Source: Atopobium deltae
GTDB lineage: Bacteria; Actinomycetota; Coriobacteriia; Coriobacteriales; Atopobiaceae
Length of the DNA: 64,000 bases
Reading direction: 5' to 3'
Assembly: GCF_001552785.1 (NCBI RefSeq)
Contig: NZ_KQ959516.1
Coordinates: 89,853-153,852, forward strand
Shown one piece after another: positions 1 to 7,641 of the stretch. The stretch's first letter is position 1. Each line of letters begins with the position of its first letter. A model generated the notes under the pieces. It made no database searches. It saw only the letters and a program-made list of their open reading frames with translations, and was not told the DNA's origin. A program made the translations under genes and the position numbers.

Positions 1-341
1 AAAACCCAAGCGATCGAAGCCCAAGTCACAATGCCCACCGTAGCAGCCGCCAGCGCAATAAGCGCCGCGTGTGAATCGCCACCGAAGTCCACCATGCCAC
101 TCATCGTATCGGCAACAGCAGTCGATACCAACGTCATACCGATAAGACCGATGAAGTTGCAAACGACACTCATAAAAATAGCAGCATCTACATTAATTGC
201 TCGTGTGCCAACTGGCTCGGCAATAGCATTTGCTGCGTCGGTGGCACCATTGACAAAAATGGTACCGAGAACCAAGAACATGACAATGGCCAAAAATGGA
301 TTCGTTTGGACCATTGCCCAAAATTGCTCAATACTTATCAT
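1..341 (-). CDS. PiT-family inorganic phosphate transporter (N-terminal part)
   Basis: This is the first 113 codons of a membrane phosphate permease; the remainder lies beyond the left edge. The reverse-strand frame starts at ATG 341 after an AGAGG ribosome binding site and stays open to base 1. Residues ~30-48 read NGATDAANAIAEPVGTRAI, which fits the PiT signature that binds phosphate within the half-repeat. It is flanked by hydrophobic stretches at ~12-30 and ~52-72. PiT proteins import phosphate (or metal-phosphate) by symport. No PhoU-like partner is visible because the downstream side is outside the window. The family call is firm; substrate specificity is inferred. Confidence 0.88.
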   Translation of the reverse strand, partial: MISIEQFWAMVQTNPFLAIVMFLVLGTIFVNGATDAANAIAEPVGTRAINVDAAIFMSVVCNFIGLIGMTLVSTAVADTMSGMVDFGGDSHAALIALAAATVGIVTWASIAWV

Positions 342-535
342 GCGCTACCTCTCGTAAGGACACGTCGTGCCCAAGTACAAGACCCGTATTGAGTGTACGG
401 TATAACGGGAAATGAAACAAGCCAAAAAACAGGCCGCGGCGTGCAAAAACGCAGTTATTTACAACAACTGCAGCGGCTGTAGCAGTGGCAACAGGCTCAG
501 CGGCAAACGACTGACCGCCCGATTGCGCTTCGCGC

Positions 536-1750
536 TTACTGATGATAATAGCTTAGGAAGTCCGCGATCTTTGCCATGGCCTCTTGCAGCGTCTGCAAAC
601 GTGGCAAGAAGACGATCCTGAAGTATCCTGGCGTTTCCCAGTTAAAGCCTTTACCGTGCACGATGAGGACTTTTTTATCTCGCAGCAAATCAAGGGCAAA
701 CTGCTCATCGTCGGTGATATTAAATTTCTTGGGATCAAGTTTGGGGAAGGTATAAAAGGCCGCCTTGGGCTTGATGACACTGACGCCATCAATCTCCTTC
801 AAGCTATTGTACACATATTCACGCTGCTCATAAACACGGCCGCCAGGAACCAAGTAACCTTCAACGCTCTGGAAGCCGCCGAGCGCGGTTTGTACGATGG
901 ACTGCGCGGGCACGTTGGAGCACAGACGCATGTTGGAAAGCATGTTGATGCCCAAAATAAGGTCGCTCGCCAGGTCTTTATTGCCCGAAAGGCTCATCCA
1001 ACCAATGCGATATCCAGCGATCATGTGCGACTTTGACAGGCCATTGTAGGTAATGCAAAACAGATCTGGTGCAAGAGACGCAATCGAGGTGTGCTTCTCG
1101 CCATCCATAACCAAGCGGTCGTAAATCTCGTCCGACAAAATGATGAGCTGGTGCTCACGCGCAATCTCGACGATCTCCTCGAGCAGCTCGCGCGGATACA
1201 ACGCGCCCGTGGGATTATTCGGGTTAATAATGACAATTGCCTTGGTATTGCTCGTAATTTTAGAGCGGATGTCGTCAAGGTCGGGATACCAGTCGGCCTT
1301 CTCGTCACACAAATAGTGCATCACCGTGCCGCCCGCAAGCGTAGCACACGCGGTCCACAGCGGATAATCGGGACTAGGGATCAAAATTTCGTCGCCAGCA
1401 TCGAGCAACGCCTGCATGGTTAGATTAATGAGCTCCGAGACGCCATTGCCCGTATAAATGTCGTCCATACCGACATTGGGAATGTGCTTGAGTTGGTCAT
1501 ATTGCATGATGGCTTTGCGCGCCGAGAAGAGCCCGCGGCTTGCGGAATAACCTTCCGTATCGGCCAGCTGGTGGCGCATGTCTTCGACCACCTCATCGGG
1601 CGCACGAAAACCAAAGGGTGCGGGGTTGCCAATGTTAAGTTTGAGCACGTGCATACCATGAGCTTCCATGCGATTGGCTTCATCCACTACAGGTCCACGA
1701 ACATCGTATAACACATTTTCGAGCTTGGTTGATTTTTTAAATGTTCGCAT
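536..1750 (-). CDS. alaA: AlaA-like PLP-dependent aminotransferase
   Basis: 404-residue fold-type I aminotransferase, close in length and sequence pattern to E. coli AlaA (glutamate-pyruvate aminotransferase). The N-terminus (KLENVLYDVRGPV, then LNIGNPAPFGF) is characteristic of AlaA. The PLP-binding Lys lies in SKSHMIAGYRIGW near residue 240. NPNNPTGA and the SDEIYD aspartate that contacts the pyridine nitrogen are present. A longer frame begins at 1771, but ATG 1750 has AAAGGTG at good spacing and gives the family's usual start. It lies downstream of the tRNA-Thr gene and its hairpin terminator, so it probably has its own promoter. Confidence 0.9.
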   Translation of the reverse strand: MRTFKKSTKLENVLYDVRGPVVDEANRMEAHGMHVLKLNIGNPAPFGFRAPDEVVEDMRHQLADTEGYSASRGLFSARKAIMQYDQLKHIPNVGMDDIYTGNGVSELINLTMQALLDAGDEILIPSPDYPLWTACATLAGGTVMHYLCDEKADWYPDLDDIRSKITSNTKAIVIINPNNPTGALYPRELLEEIVEIAREHQLIILSDEIYDRLVMDGEKHTSIASLAPDLFCITYNGLSKSHMIAGYRIGWMSLSGNKDLASDLILGINMLSNMRLCSNVPAQSIVQTALGGFQSVEGYLVPGGRVYEQREYVYNSLKEIDGVSVIKPKAAFYTFPKLDPKKFNITDDEQFALDLLRDKKVLIVHGKGFNWETPGYFRIVFLPRLQTLQEAMAKIADFLSYYHQ

Positions 1751-1821
1751 AGCGCACCTTTCGTTTTGCAATTGCGGCGGAACACAGCTGTCGCGTAGCG
1801 CACCCGTACAGGTAGCGCACC
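1750..1821 (-). repeat. Three copies of GGTGCGCTA, one forming the alaA start region
   Basis: On the minus strand GGTGCGCTA occurs at 1813-1821, 1796-1804 and 1750-1758. The first and last copies are embedded in nearly identical longer blocks (AACG[A/G]AAGGTGCGCTA), so the alaA Shine-Dalgarno block is duplicated about 63 bp upstream. This may be a local duplication or a regulatory repeat; no protein is supported there. Confidence 0.55.
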
Positions 1822-1863
1822 TTCCGTTGAAAGCACTGGCCCTGCAAGGCGAGTTTGTAATAA

Positions 1864-1890
1864 GGTCAACGACACCATGTGTCGTTGACC
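1864..1890 (-). terminator. Hairpin terminator after tRNA-Thr
   Basis: Perfect 12-bp stem (GGTCAACGACAC / GTGTCGTTGACC) with a 3-nt loop, 10 bp past the tRNA 3' end on the minus strand. It is followed there only by TTATTAC. The opposite side is T-rich as well (TTTACTTTT on the plus strand), so it could act on both strands. The weak U-tract on the tRNA strand lowers confidence slightly. Confidence 0.7.
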
Positions 1891-1900
1891 TTTACTTTTC

Positions 1901-1976
1901 TGGAGCCAGCTGTCGGACTCGAACCGATGACCTCCGCTTTACGAGAGCGATGCTCTACCAACTGAGCTAAGCTGGC
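1901..1976 (-). tRNA. tRNA-Thr (CGT anticodon)
   Basis: 76-nt cloverleaf on the minus strand with the CCA end encoded. Acceptor GCCAGCT/AGCTGGC is a perfect 7-bp stem. The D-arm is GCTC...GAGC, and the anticodon arm TCGCT-CTCGTAA-AGCGG gives anticodon CGT, reading ACG (Thr). The T-arm contains TTCGAGT. An upstream promoter and a downstream hairpin bracket it as a single-gene transcript. Confidence 0.96.
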
Positions 1977-1988
1977 GTGCGTCTTGTA

Positions 1989-2017
1989 ACTATACGTATA
2001 AATTGCAGTTTGCGCAA
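1989..2017 (-). promoter_or_regulatory. Promoter of tRNA-Thr
   Basis: Minus-strand -35 TTGCGC (2017-2012), 17-bp spacer, -10 TATAGT (1994-1989), placed 12 bp before the tRNA 5' end. This is a standard sigma70-type promoter with correct spacing. Confidence 0.75.
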
Positions 2018-2031
2018 GGGGTTTTCATAAA

Positions 2032-3222
2032 CTACAGCATTCGTAGCACGCCACACACAAGGCGTTCAAAATCCTCGGAGCGTGCCTCGGCGACCTGACG
2101 AATGCTCTCGTGCGAAATCTCGGATGCGCCCGCTTGGTGCGCAACGAGCGTCAGGCCTAGCACGTGCATCCCGAGTGCGCGAGCCATAATCACTTCGCAG
2201 GCAACCGACATGCCCACGTAACTTGCGCCACTACGGCGCAGTGCCTCGATTTCGGCAGCCGTCTCAAAGCTGGGGCCAAGCGTTTGTGCAAGCACACCTG
2301 TTTGCAGCTCAATACCCAGATCCTCTGCAATACTCTGCGTCAAGCTGCATAAATAGGGTGAGTACGCTTCGCGCATGCTGATAAAAGCGGTGGGGAGATC
2401 ACGCAAGGTGTGCGGATCCGCCAAGGGGTTTATTCCCGTCAGATTTATATGATCGCTGATAATGCCCAGGCCGGGATGGGCGTTACCTGCAATACCTGCG
2501 GTCGCGCAGGCAAAAATAATGTCACGGCAGCCAAGTTTATGCGCATGACGAACTAAAGACACCACCTCTGAGACTGTATATCCCTGGTACAAGTGCAGAC
2601 GACCTGGATACACCACCACGGGAACCTCATCAATGGTACCTATGGTTGCCTCAAAGACCTGCCCAGGCTGAGCGGGCGCACCTGCAGGAAATCCATCGAT
2701 ATCGGCATAGGCAATTCTGCGCACGGGTGTGACCAAGTGCGCAAGATGCGCCAAACCAGTGCCCAAAATGATCGCCACTGGATGCTCCACCGAAGGTTTT
2801 ATGGTCGCGAGTGCCTCTTCTGTTACCACACAAATCCCCTCCTCTTTAAGGAGTTGCGTCAATATTCCATCCCCAAAAACGAGCGTGCCCGTATGCGTAC
2901 CATCATAGATCTTCGACACGCCACAGGAGGGGCTTTTTGCTTTGAGAATCGCTATACGGGCGCCACAACGCCGTGCGCGTTCGAGTTCTTTACGGGCGCC
3001 TGTCAAAAACGCTTGCGTGACATCGGTGCCATCCTTCAGAAGGATTGCGTCGCCGAGGCGCTCTGCTGGCGGACGCGGCGTCGAAAGGCCCGCCGTCACC
3101 TCGGGGCAAATGGCACAGACCTCAGTTTTTCGCGCAAGCTCGCGGACTTCTCGGCTGGGCTTTGCAGAACCATCAAAACGGCAGGGCACGCCCAACAAAC
3201 ATTCGCTGATAATAACGCGCAT
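2032..3222 (-). CDS. DUF523 - purine nucleoside phosphorylase fusion
   Basis: 396 residues in two parts. Residues 1-~140 form a DUF523 (YbbK-like) domain with its conserved features: SECLLGVPCRFDG, CPEVTAGLSTPRPPAE, and KSPSCGVSKIYDG. DUF523 function is unknown and its conserved cysteines suggest metal or thiol chemistry. Residues ~148-396 are a trimeric-type PNP: GTGL near the start, GRLHLYQGY (phosphate His), SDHINLTGINPL, GPSFETAAE (purine-site Glu) and GMS. The residue aligned with human PNP Asn243 is His (TLVAHQ instead of SLITN), and the usual NAAGG segment reads ATAGI, so substrate choice may differ. ATG 3222 follows an AAGGG site. Family assignment of both halves is strong; activity is inferred. 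Confidence 0.85.
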   Translation of the reverse strand: MRVIISECLLGVPCRFDGSAKPSREVRELARKTEVCAICPEVTAGLSTPRPPAERLGDAILLKDGTDVTQAFLTGARKELERARRCGARIAILKAKSPSCGVSKIYDGTHTGTLVFGDGILTQLLKEEGICVVTEEALATIKPSVEHPVAIILGTGLAHLAHLVTPVRRIAYADIDGFPAGAPAQPGQVFEATIGTIDEVPVVVYPGRLHLYQGYTVSEVVSLVRHAHKLGCRDIIFACATAGIAGNAHPGLGIISDHINLTGINPLADPHTLRDLPTAFISMREAYSPYLCSLTQSIAEDLGIELQTGVLAQTLGPSFETAAEIEALRRSGASYVGMSVACEVIMARALGMHVLGLTLVAHQAGASEISHESIRQVAEARSEDFERLVCGVLRML

Positions 3223-3276
3223 GCTGCGACCCTTCTTTCAAACATGCTTGCAAAGATGCTTTTAAAGGCGCTTTTC

Positions 3277-3313
3277 AAAAAAGGAGATGAGAACCCCGTC
3301 GGCTCTCATCTCC
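3277..3313 (-). terminator. Rho-independent terminator after the SurA-like gene
   Basis: Stem GGAGATGAGA / TCTCATCTCC (10 bp, 11-nt loop, 3283-3313). On the minus strand it is followed by TTTTTT (3282-3277). It lies 38 bp past the stop of the SurA-like gene and upstream of the DUF523-PNP start, separating the two transcripts. Confidence 0.88.
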
Positions 3314-3351
3314 ATACTAATCAAAACTGGTATGCGGGCAAGTTATGCGTG

Positions 3352-4203
3352 CTACGACACCAAAGTCGAGATCTGAATGCTTGCCTGAGACAGACGCTCA
3401 TTGACAAACTTGCTCCACTTTGCGTTAGCGTCGCCCATCTTGCTGGAGTACTCCTGGTACGCAACATAGTAGGCAGCCTGAGCCTGCGCATAGCTGGCGG
3501 AAGTGGCGGTGAACTTCTGATCCTTCAGAGCCTTGTAGTACTTACCATCGGTCTTTGCCCAGGTACCCTTGTTGGCATCCCACTCATCGCCGAGAAGACC
3601 AATGATGTACTTGCCGTATTCTTCTGTTGCGGCATCGTTGTTGCCATCTTTGGGCTTGTTGGGAGCAGCGGGTGCCTGCACATCAGCAGTCTTGACAACC
3701 GAGTTGTAGAGCTTCTTGACACGAGCTGACTGGCCGATGAGCTTTTTGACCTGCTCTTCGGTCATGGAGTACTTAGAGGCGATCTGCTTCAAATCCTTCG
3801 TCTTGAGGGTCTTCTCAGCATACTGCTGAATGTCCTCATCGGTGACGTTGATTTTTGCTTCGTCGCAAGCTTGAGCCAAAATCTTGTTACGTGCGACAGC
3901 CAGCACCTTATCGGCACCAGGAACAGTATAGACGCCATCCTTATTCTTGGCGGCCTTCAGCGAGGTCGCTGCCTCAATGGCTTCGCGGGCCGTAATCTTT
4001 TCGGTCTTGTTCTTATAGGTAAGCGTACCAATGGTGGTATCAAGCTCGTTTTCTTTGAGCGTGATCTTGCCATTTGCCGAACCCGCCGAACCGAAGAAGA
4101 AGCGACCGATTGCCCAGCCAATGGCCAGAGCAACGATTGCCACAACCAAAACCGTCCAGAAAGGTACAGTCTTTACGGCATTTACTGCTTTTTGATTATC
4201 CAT
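3352..4203 (-). CDS. Membrane-anchored SurA/foldase-like protein
   Basis: 283 residues. The N-terminus has a short basic-tolerant segment and one hydrophobic helix (~15-37, WTVLVVAIVALAIGWAIG) without a lipobox, so the protein is probably anchored with its bulk outside. Residues ~40-185 are Lys/Glu-rich and contain the arrangement ILAQACDEAKINVTDEDIQQYAEK followed by EEQVKKLIGQSARVKKLY. It resembles the SurA_N chaperone fold of peptidyl-prolyl isomerase-like proteins. No PpiC rotamase domain follows; instead there is an Ala/Tyr/Gln-rich helical tail. A chaperone role for exported proteins is an inference. A strong terminator follows the gene. Confidence 0.62.
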   Translation of the reverse strand: MDNQKAVNAVKTVPFWTVLVVAIVALAIGWAIGRFFFGSAGSANGKITLKENELDTTIGTLTYKNKTEKITAREAIEAATSLKAAKNKDGVYTVPGADKVLAVARNKILAQACDEAKINVTDEDIQQYAEKTLKTKDLKQIASKYSMTEEQVKKLIGQSARVKKLYNSVVKTADVQAPAAPNKPKDGNNDAATEEYGKYIIGLLGDEWDANKGTWAKTDGKYYKALKDQKFTATSASYAQAQAAYYVAYQEYSSKMGDANAKWSKFVNERLSQASIQISTLVS

Positions 4204-4313
4204 AGTGCTCTTTCACTTTCTCGAGGACACAAATACGGTCTTAGACTAACACTAACTTATTTTTGAATGGTGCAAAAAGCGTGTAGGTAAGGTAAACGGC
4301 TTTTTATCTAGAC

Positions 4314-4895
4314 TTAAGGCTGTTTTAAAGATGTACCTGTTGCTGCAATAATATTTTCGGAATAGGTTTTTATGTAGCCGTCCGCAGTTTGCGCATCAAA
4401 CTTTACGCGGTCGATGAGCGCCTGGCGGGTCGCTGGAGCAATGTTGCCTTGCGCAAAATCGACCAGACTGCTTAACATGTCGCGGTATTCGGCATCCCCA
4501 TGAAAGCACTGGATTGCCTCATCAAGCAGGGGCCAGATGCGCTTAGAACGCGCGGGTGTGGTTGCGGCAAGACGGGTAAGCATGCGAAACGCGCTCAGGC
4601 GCACCGTTGCCGATGTTTCATCAAAAAGAGCATCCTCTGCTGCACCGAGTGCCTTCGCAACAACATCAGCATGCTCGGAGCATGCCAACGTCAGGATATC
4701 CATAATTTCCCAGCGCGTCTGCGCCTCGGACACCTTGAGCGCTTTAACCAGCACTTTAAGGTGCTCACACACCACATTTGGATCCTCTTTTGCAGCAAGC
4801 GCAAGTTCATGTGCAGCTTCTTGACGCTCACGACGACTTGCACCAACAAGCAACTCGACGAGCATGCCAATATGCTCAGCCGAAACGTCTGACAT
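4314..4895 (-). CDS. HEAT-repeat-like protein, function unknown
   Basis: 193 residues, almost entirely helical and Ala/Leu-rich. Repeated helix pairs of ~35-40 residues contain patterns such as ASRRERQEAAHELALAAKE and ETSATVRLSAFRMLTRLAA, which suggest HEAT/armadillo-type repeats used for protein contacts. There is no signal peptide, membrane segment or catalytic motif. ATG 4895 has AAAGGGG at 6-nt spacing. It is separated from the NYN gene upstream by a 24-bp tandem repeat. A structural or scaffold role is only a guess. Confidence 0.6.
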   Translation of the reverse strand: MSDVSAEHIGMLVELLVGASRRERQEAAHELALAAKEDPNVVCEHLKVLVKALKVSEAQTRWEIMDILTLACSEHADVVAKALGAAEDALFDETSATVRLSAFRMLTRLAATTPARSKRIWPLLDEAIQCFHGDAEYRDMLSSLVDFAQGNIAPATRQALIDRVKFDAQTADGYIKTYSENIIAATGTSLKQP

Positions 4896-4942
4896 GCCAA
4901 ACCCCTTTCACACAAGCTTCTGTGTTGTATCGCGCTAGCCGG

Positions 4943-5004
4943 ATCGCTAGTCGACTTGTTAACTAGATTGCTAGCCGACCTGTTAGCTGAATCGCTAGCC
5001 GACT
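4943..5004. repeat. Imperfect 24-bp tandem repeat
   Basis: Two full 24-bp units (4943-4966 and 4967-4990, ATYGCTAGYCGACYTGTTARCTRR in form) plus 14 bp of a third (4991-5004); a degraded partial copy may precede them at ~4931. The core GCTAG is itself nearly palindromic. The repeat lies between the HEAT-like gene start and the NYN gene stop and encodes nothing I can support. Confidence 0.85.
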
Positions 5005-5029
5005 CTCTACCATTTCCTCTTTATTATTA

Positions 5030-5806
5030 CTACTCTTTGAAGCCGTCGACAACCGCCGTACCGCTCCTTTTATCGATATGCATCTTGATAAACCCGAGCG
5101 AGCTTGCTTCGTGCAACAGCTGTGTAAAGTTGCCATAGCCATAACTGCGCTCCGAGAATTGCGGGCGTTTGCGGCGCATGGTGCTCTTGAGCTGCGATGC
5201 AAAGATGGAAGAGTCGCTTTCGCCTTGTACGGCATCAATCGTCTCGAACAACAGCTGATAGCAGTCGTGTTTCTCGACAGGCACTTTGCTCGTGAAGTCA
5301 GGAACGCGGCCCGAGCTCATAATATCTTCGTAATAGATGAATTCGTCGCAATTCTCGGCCAGTAACGAACTCGTCGAAGGATGCATGCCCACGCCGATGA
5401 CCTGCTTGCCAAACTCTTTGAGCTTCGACACCAAGGGCGAGAAGTCCGAGTCGCCCGAAAGGATGGCAAAGGTGTCGATGTGCTCGCGATTCAGGCAGGT
5501 GTCGACAGCGTCCACGGCAAGGCGAATGTCCGCCGAATTTTTGCCCGTGTACGCGCGATCGGGGATTTCGATAAGTTCGATGCCGAGTTCATGCAAGGGA
5601 GTGATGGCTGGTTCGAAGCGCTGCCAATCGCAGTAGGCGCGCTTGACCACAATTCGGCCCTTATCGACCAGGCGCTCGAAAATGCGCTTGATGTCGGGCT
5701 GCGGGCCTGGCTCCTGATGGCCATTTTTCTTTCGCTTGCCCGTGCCTAATGCAAGGTTCTCATAGTCGATAAACACGGCCATGGAACTTTGAGTTGAATC
5801 ATTCAC
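5030..5806 (-). CDS. NYN-domain RNase-like protein with C-terminal OST-HTH/LOTUS domain
   Basis: 258 residues. Residues ~9-165 are a LabA-type NYN (PIN-like) nuclease fold, with acidic residues in VFIDYENL, NSADIRLAVDAVD and ILSGDSDFSPLV that form the metal site. Residues ~185-255 match an OST-HTH/LOTUS winged helix (CYQLLFETIDAV ... SYGYGNFTQLLHEASSLGFI), a predicted RNA or G-quadruplex binding domain. Such proteins are presumed RNA-processing enzymes. GTG 5806 is preferred because AAAGG lies 8 nt upstream; ATG 5782 is an alternative. A hairpin terminator abuts the ribosome binding site, so the gene is probably transcribed from its own promoter or by readthrough. Confidence 0.85.
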   Translation of the reverse strand: MNDSTQSSMAVFIDYENLALGTGKRKKNGHQEPGPQPDIKRIFERLVDKGRIVVKRAYCDWQRFEPAITPLHELGIELIEIPDRAYTGKNSADIRLAVDAVDTCLNREHIDTFAILSGDSDFSPLVSKLKEFGKQVIGVGMHPSTSSLLAENCDEFIYYEDIMSSGRVPDFTSKVPVEKHDCYQLLFETIDAVQGESDSSIFASQLKSTMRRKRPQFSERSYGYGNFTQLLHEASSLGFIKMHIDKRSGTAVVDGFKE

Positions 5807-5826
5807 AAAAACTACCTTTCAAAAGA

Positions 5827-5857
5827 ACCCTTTGCAGGCCTTGCGCTTGCAAAGGGT
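5827..5857 (-). terminator. Hairpin terminator between the membrane protein gene and the NYN gene
   Basis: Stem ACCCTTTGCA / TGCAAAGGGT (10 bp, 11-nt loop), followed on the minus strand by TCTTTT. It lies 8 bp after the stop of the 5865-6419 gene and ends just before the GAAAGG site of the NYN gene. The U-tract is short, so partial readthrough is likely. Confidence 0.65.
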
Positions 5858-5864
5858 GTACGTA

Positions 5865-6419
5865 TTACGATTTTGATTTGGATGATGCAGCAGACTTTGA
5901 TTTGGATGCTGCGGCCGATTTGGGTTTGGGTGCTGCGGCTTTGGATGCAGACGCAGATGTGCTGGTCACAGGACTCTGCGCCGTGCTTATGTACTCTGGT
6001 TTGGGAGCCTTGCCCTGTTTATACTGCTTACGTGCATGACGACGTTTGGCTGCCTGCGGGTCAGATGCAGCAGCAACATGGCTTTTGTTGACCTTAAAAT
6101 ACTTGTCGAGCACCTTCCATGGACCAATGGACTCACCGAAGGCAATTTTAAAGCCTGCCATACCGCCTGCTAAAATACCGAAGAAAAATCCCGTCAGCGT
6201 CGACCATCCCAAAGTCCATACTAGCGACGATAGAAAAATACATCCAACAAACCATCCAAGGTTTGCAAGAAAATAATCGCGACGAGTGACGAGCTTGTAG
6301 CCCCAGATCTCGGCCATATGCTCACCTAAGACGGCACCAAAAATAAAGAGAAGAATCGCGACAATTGCAACACCAAAACTAATATTGCTACCCGCGGCTT
6401 GCTGTACTGGATCTGGCAC
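5865..6419 (-). CDS. Small integral membrane protein with Ser/Ala/Lys-rich tail
   Basis: 184 residues. Three or four hydrophobic segments fill residues ~15-100 (ISFGVAIVAILLFIFGAVLG, a central pair around WFVGCIFLSSLVWTL, and LTGFFFGILAGGMAGF). A basic stretch follows (~125-140), then a low-complexity tail of Ala/Ser/Lys/Pro with the repeated unit KSAA(S)SKSKS. The tail DNA is visibly duplicated in ~24-27 bp units. The start is set at GTG 6419, where AAGGAG sits 5 nt upstream and overlaps the stop of the preceding dehydrogenase gene, implying translational coupling. I do not recognise a function. The cationic tail is probably cytoplasmic. Confidence 0.65.
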   Translation of the reverse strand: MPDPVQQAAGSNISFGVAIVAILLFIFGAVLGEHMAEIWGYKLVTRRDYFLANLGWFVGCIFLSSLVWTLGWSTLTGFFFGILAGGMAGFKIAFGESIGPWKVLDKYFKVNKSHVAAASDPQAAKRRHARKQYKQGKAPKPEYISTAQSPVTSTSASASKAAAPKPKSAAASKSKSAASSKSKS

Positions 6420-6428
6420 TAACACTCC

Positions 6429-7544
6429 TTATGCATCACAGGATTTGTTGTCTGTGTCGCAGCCACGGCTGGCACTGGCATTGTCGGTGTCACAGTCGCA
6501 GCTGGCGTCAGCTGTATCGGTGCTGCAGTCACAACTATTTTCGTCATCGGTGGTGTCGCCACACTCGCAGCTATTCTTGGAATTGTGCTTCTCACAGGCC
6601 TCTTCGCGAGGATCGATCTCGTGCTTGTAATTCGACCAATCAAGTCCTGCGGCTACCCCATCGGCCTCTTCTGCATAAAGCAACGAGATCGCTTGGGTGC
6701 CTAGGCGCGAACCATTGATCTGACAGAGCATGTCGTACAAGGTGTAAGCAACCTCAGTTCCAGGAAGGGTAATGTCCAACTCTTCAGCTTCGTCCAGCGC
6801 GAGCAGAATATCTTTGCGCATATGCTCGGACAAAAATCCTGGGCGATAATCTCCGTCTAAAATTTTTGGCGCAAAATCATGCAGCGCACGCGATGAGCCC
6901 ATACCAGAATCAACCATCTCCACCATTTTTTGGCAATCGAGCTTGCCAAGCTGCGCCAATGCAAGCGCATCGGCCATGCCAACCATGCATGAGGCCAGCG
7001 AGACCTGGTTGCAAAGCTTGGCCACTTGACCCTGCCCTGCCCCGTCAAAGTAAAATATACGGCTCGTGAAGCAGCTCAGGAGCTCAGCTACGGGCGCGGC
7101 TTCCCCCTCAGAAATGCCCGCAATGCCCGTCAGTGTTCCTGCTTGTGCGCCTGCTTGTCCGCCCGTTACAGGACAATCAAAAGCATAGAGCCCCAGCTCT
7201 TGTGCGGCGGCGTGAATATCACGCGCAAGCTGAGGGGACGAGGTTGTCAAATCGATGAGCCACGTACCCTTTTTTGCTGCTCTGAGCAGGCCGTCTTGGG
7301 CAAGATAGGTCTTCTCGACATCGGAAGGATAGCCGACCATGGTAAAGATGACATCAGCATCCACAGCTGCAGCGGCCGCTGAGTCTGCCCAGGTCGCACC
7401 ATGCTCTACAAGCTCGTCAGCCTTTTGCTTGGTGCGGTTGTACACCGTCAGCTCGTAGCCATGATCCATGATATGTTGCGCAATGGGCGTGCCCATAATG
7501 CCCGTGCCGATAAAGGCAACGCGATGTATGTTTGTAACAGCCAT
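6429..7544 (-). CDS. 3-hydroxyisobutyrate/tartronate-semialdehyde-type dehydrogenase with Cys-rich tail
   Basis: 371 residues. Residues ~1-300 are a beta-hydroxyacid dehydrogenase: Rossmann GTGIMGTPIAQHI near the start, substrate loop DCPVTGGQAGAQAGTL, and catalytic Lys in QVAKLCNQV. Known family members reduce or oxidise 3-hydroxyisobutyrate, tartronate semialdehyde or related small acids with NAD(P). The final ~65 residues are unusual: nine Cys in SCEC, SCDC, SCDC, RGC and SCD, embedded in Asp/Thr/Asn/Ser. This tail has no counterpart in the family that I know. It lies upstream of, and translationally coupled with, the small membrane protein gene. Substrate is not determinable from sequence. 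Confidence 0.82.
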   Translation of the reverse strand: MAVTNIHRVAFIGTGIMGTPIAQHIMDHGYELTVYNRTKQKADELVEHGATWADSAAAAAVDADVIFTMVGYPSDVEKTYLAQDGLLRAAKKGTWLIDLTTSSPQLARDIHAAAQELGLYAFDCPVTGGQAGAQAGTLTGIAGISEGEAAPVAELLSCFTSRIFYFDGAGQGQVAKLCNQVSLASCMVGMADALALAQLGKLDCQKMVEMVDSGMGSSRALHDFAPKILDGDYRPGFLSEHMRKDILLALDEAEELDITLPGTEVAYTLYDMLCQINGSRLGTQAISLLYAEEADGVAAGLDWSNYKHEIDPREEACEKHNSKNSCECGDTTDDENSCDCSTDTADASCDCDTDNASASRGCDTDNKSCDA

Positions 7545-7641
7545 GCCTGCTCACTTTCTTGCTGTAACCTTGCGGTATTGGTAGTGCACTCGTGCCTAGC
7601 GACGCATGCCGTCAGCACGTGCACACGTGCAATGCGTGCCC

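Noticed and set aside
2593-3729. 378-codon plus-strand frame spanning the DUF523-PNP gene, its terminator and part of the SurA-like gene
   Set aside because: It crosses a clear minus-strand terminator and two well-supported minus-strand genes, and its composition is unlike a protein.
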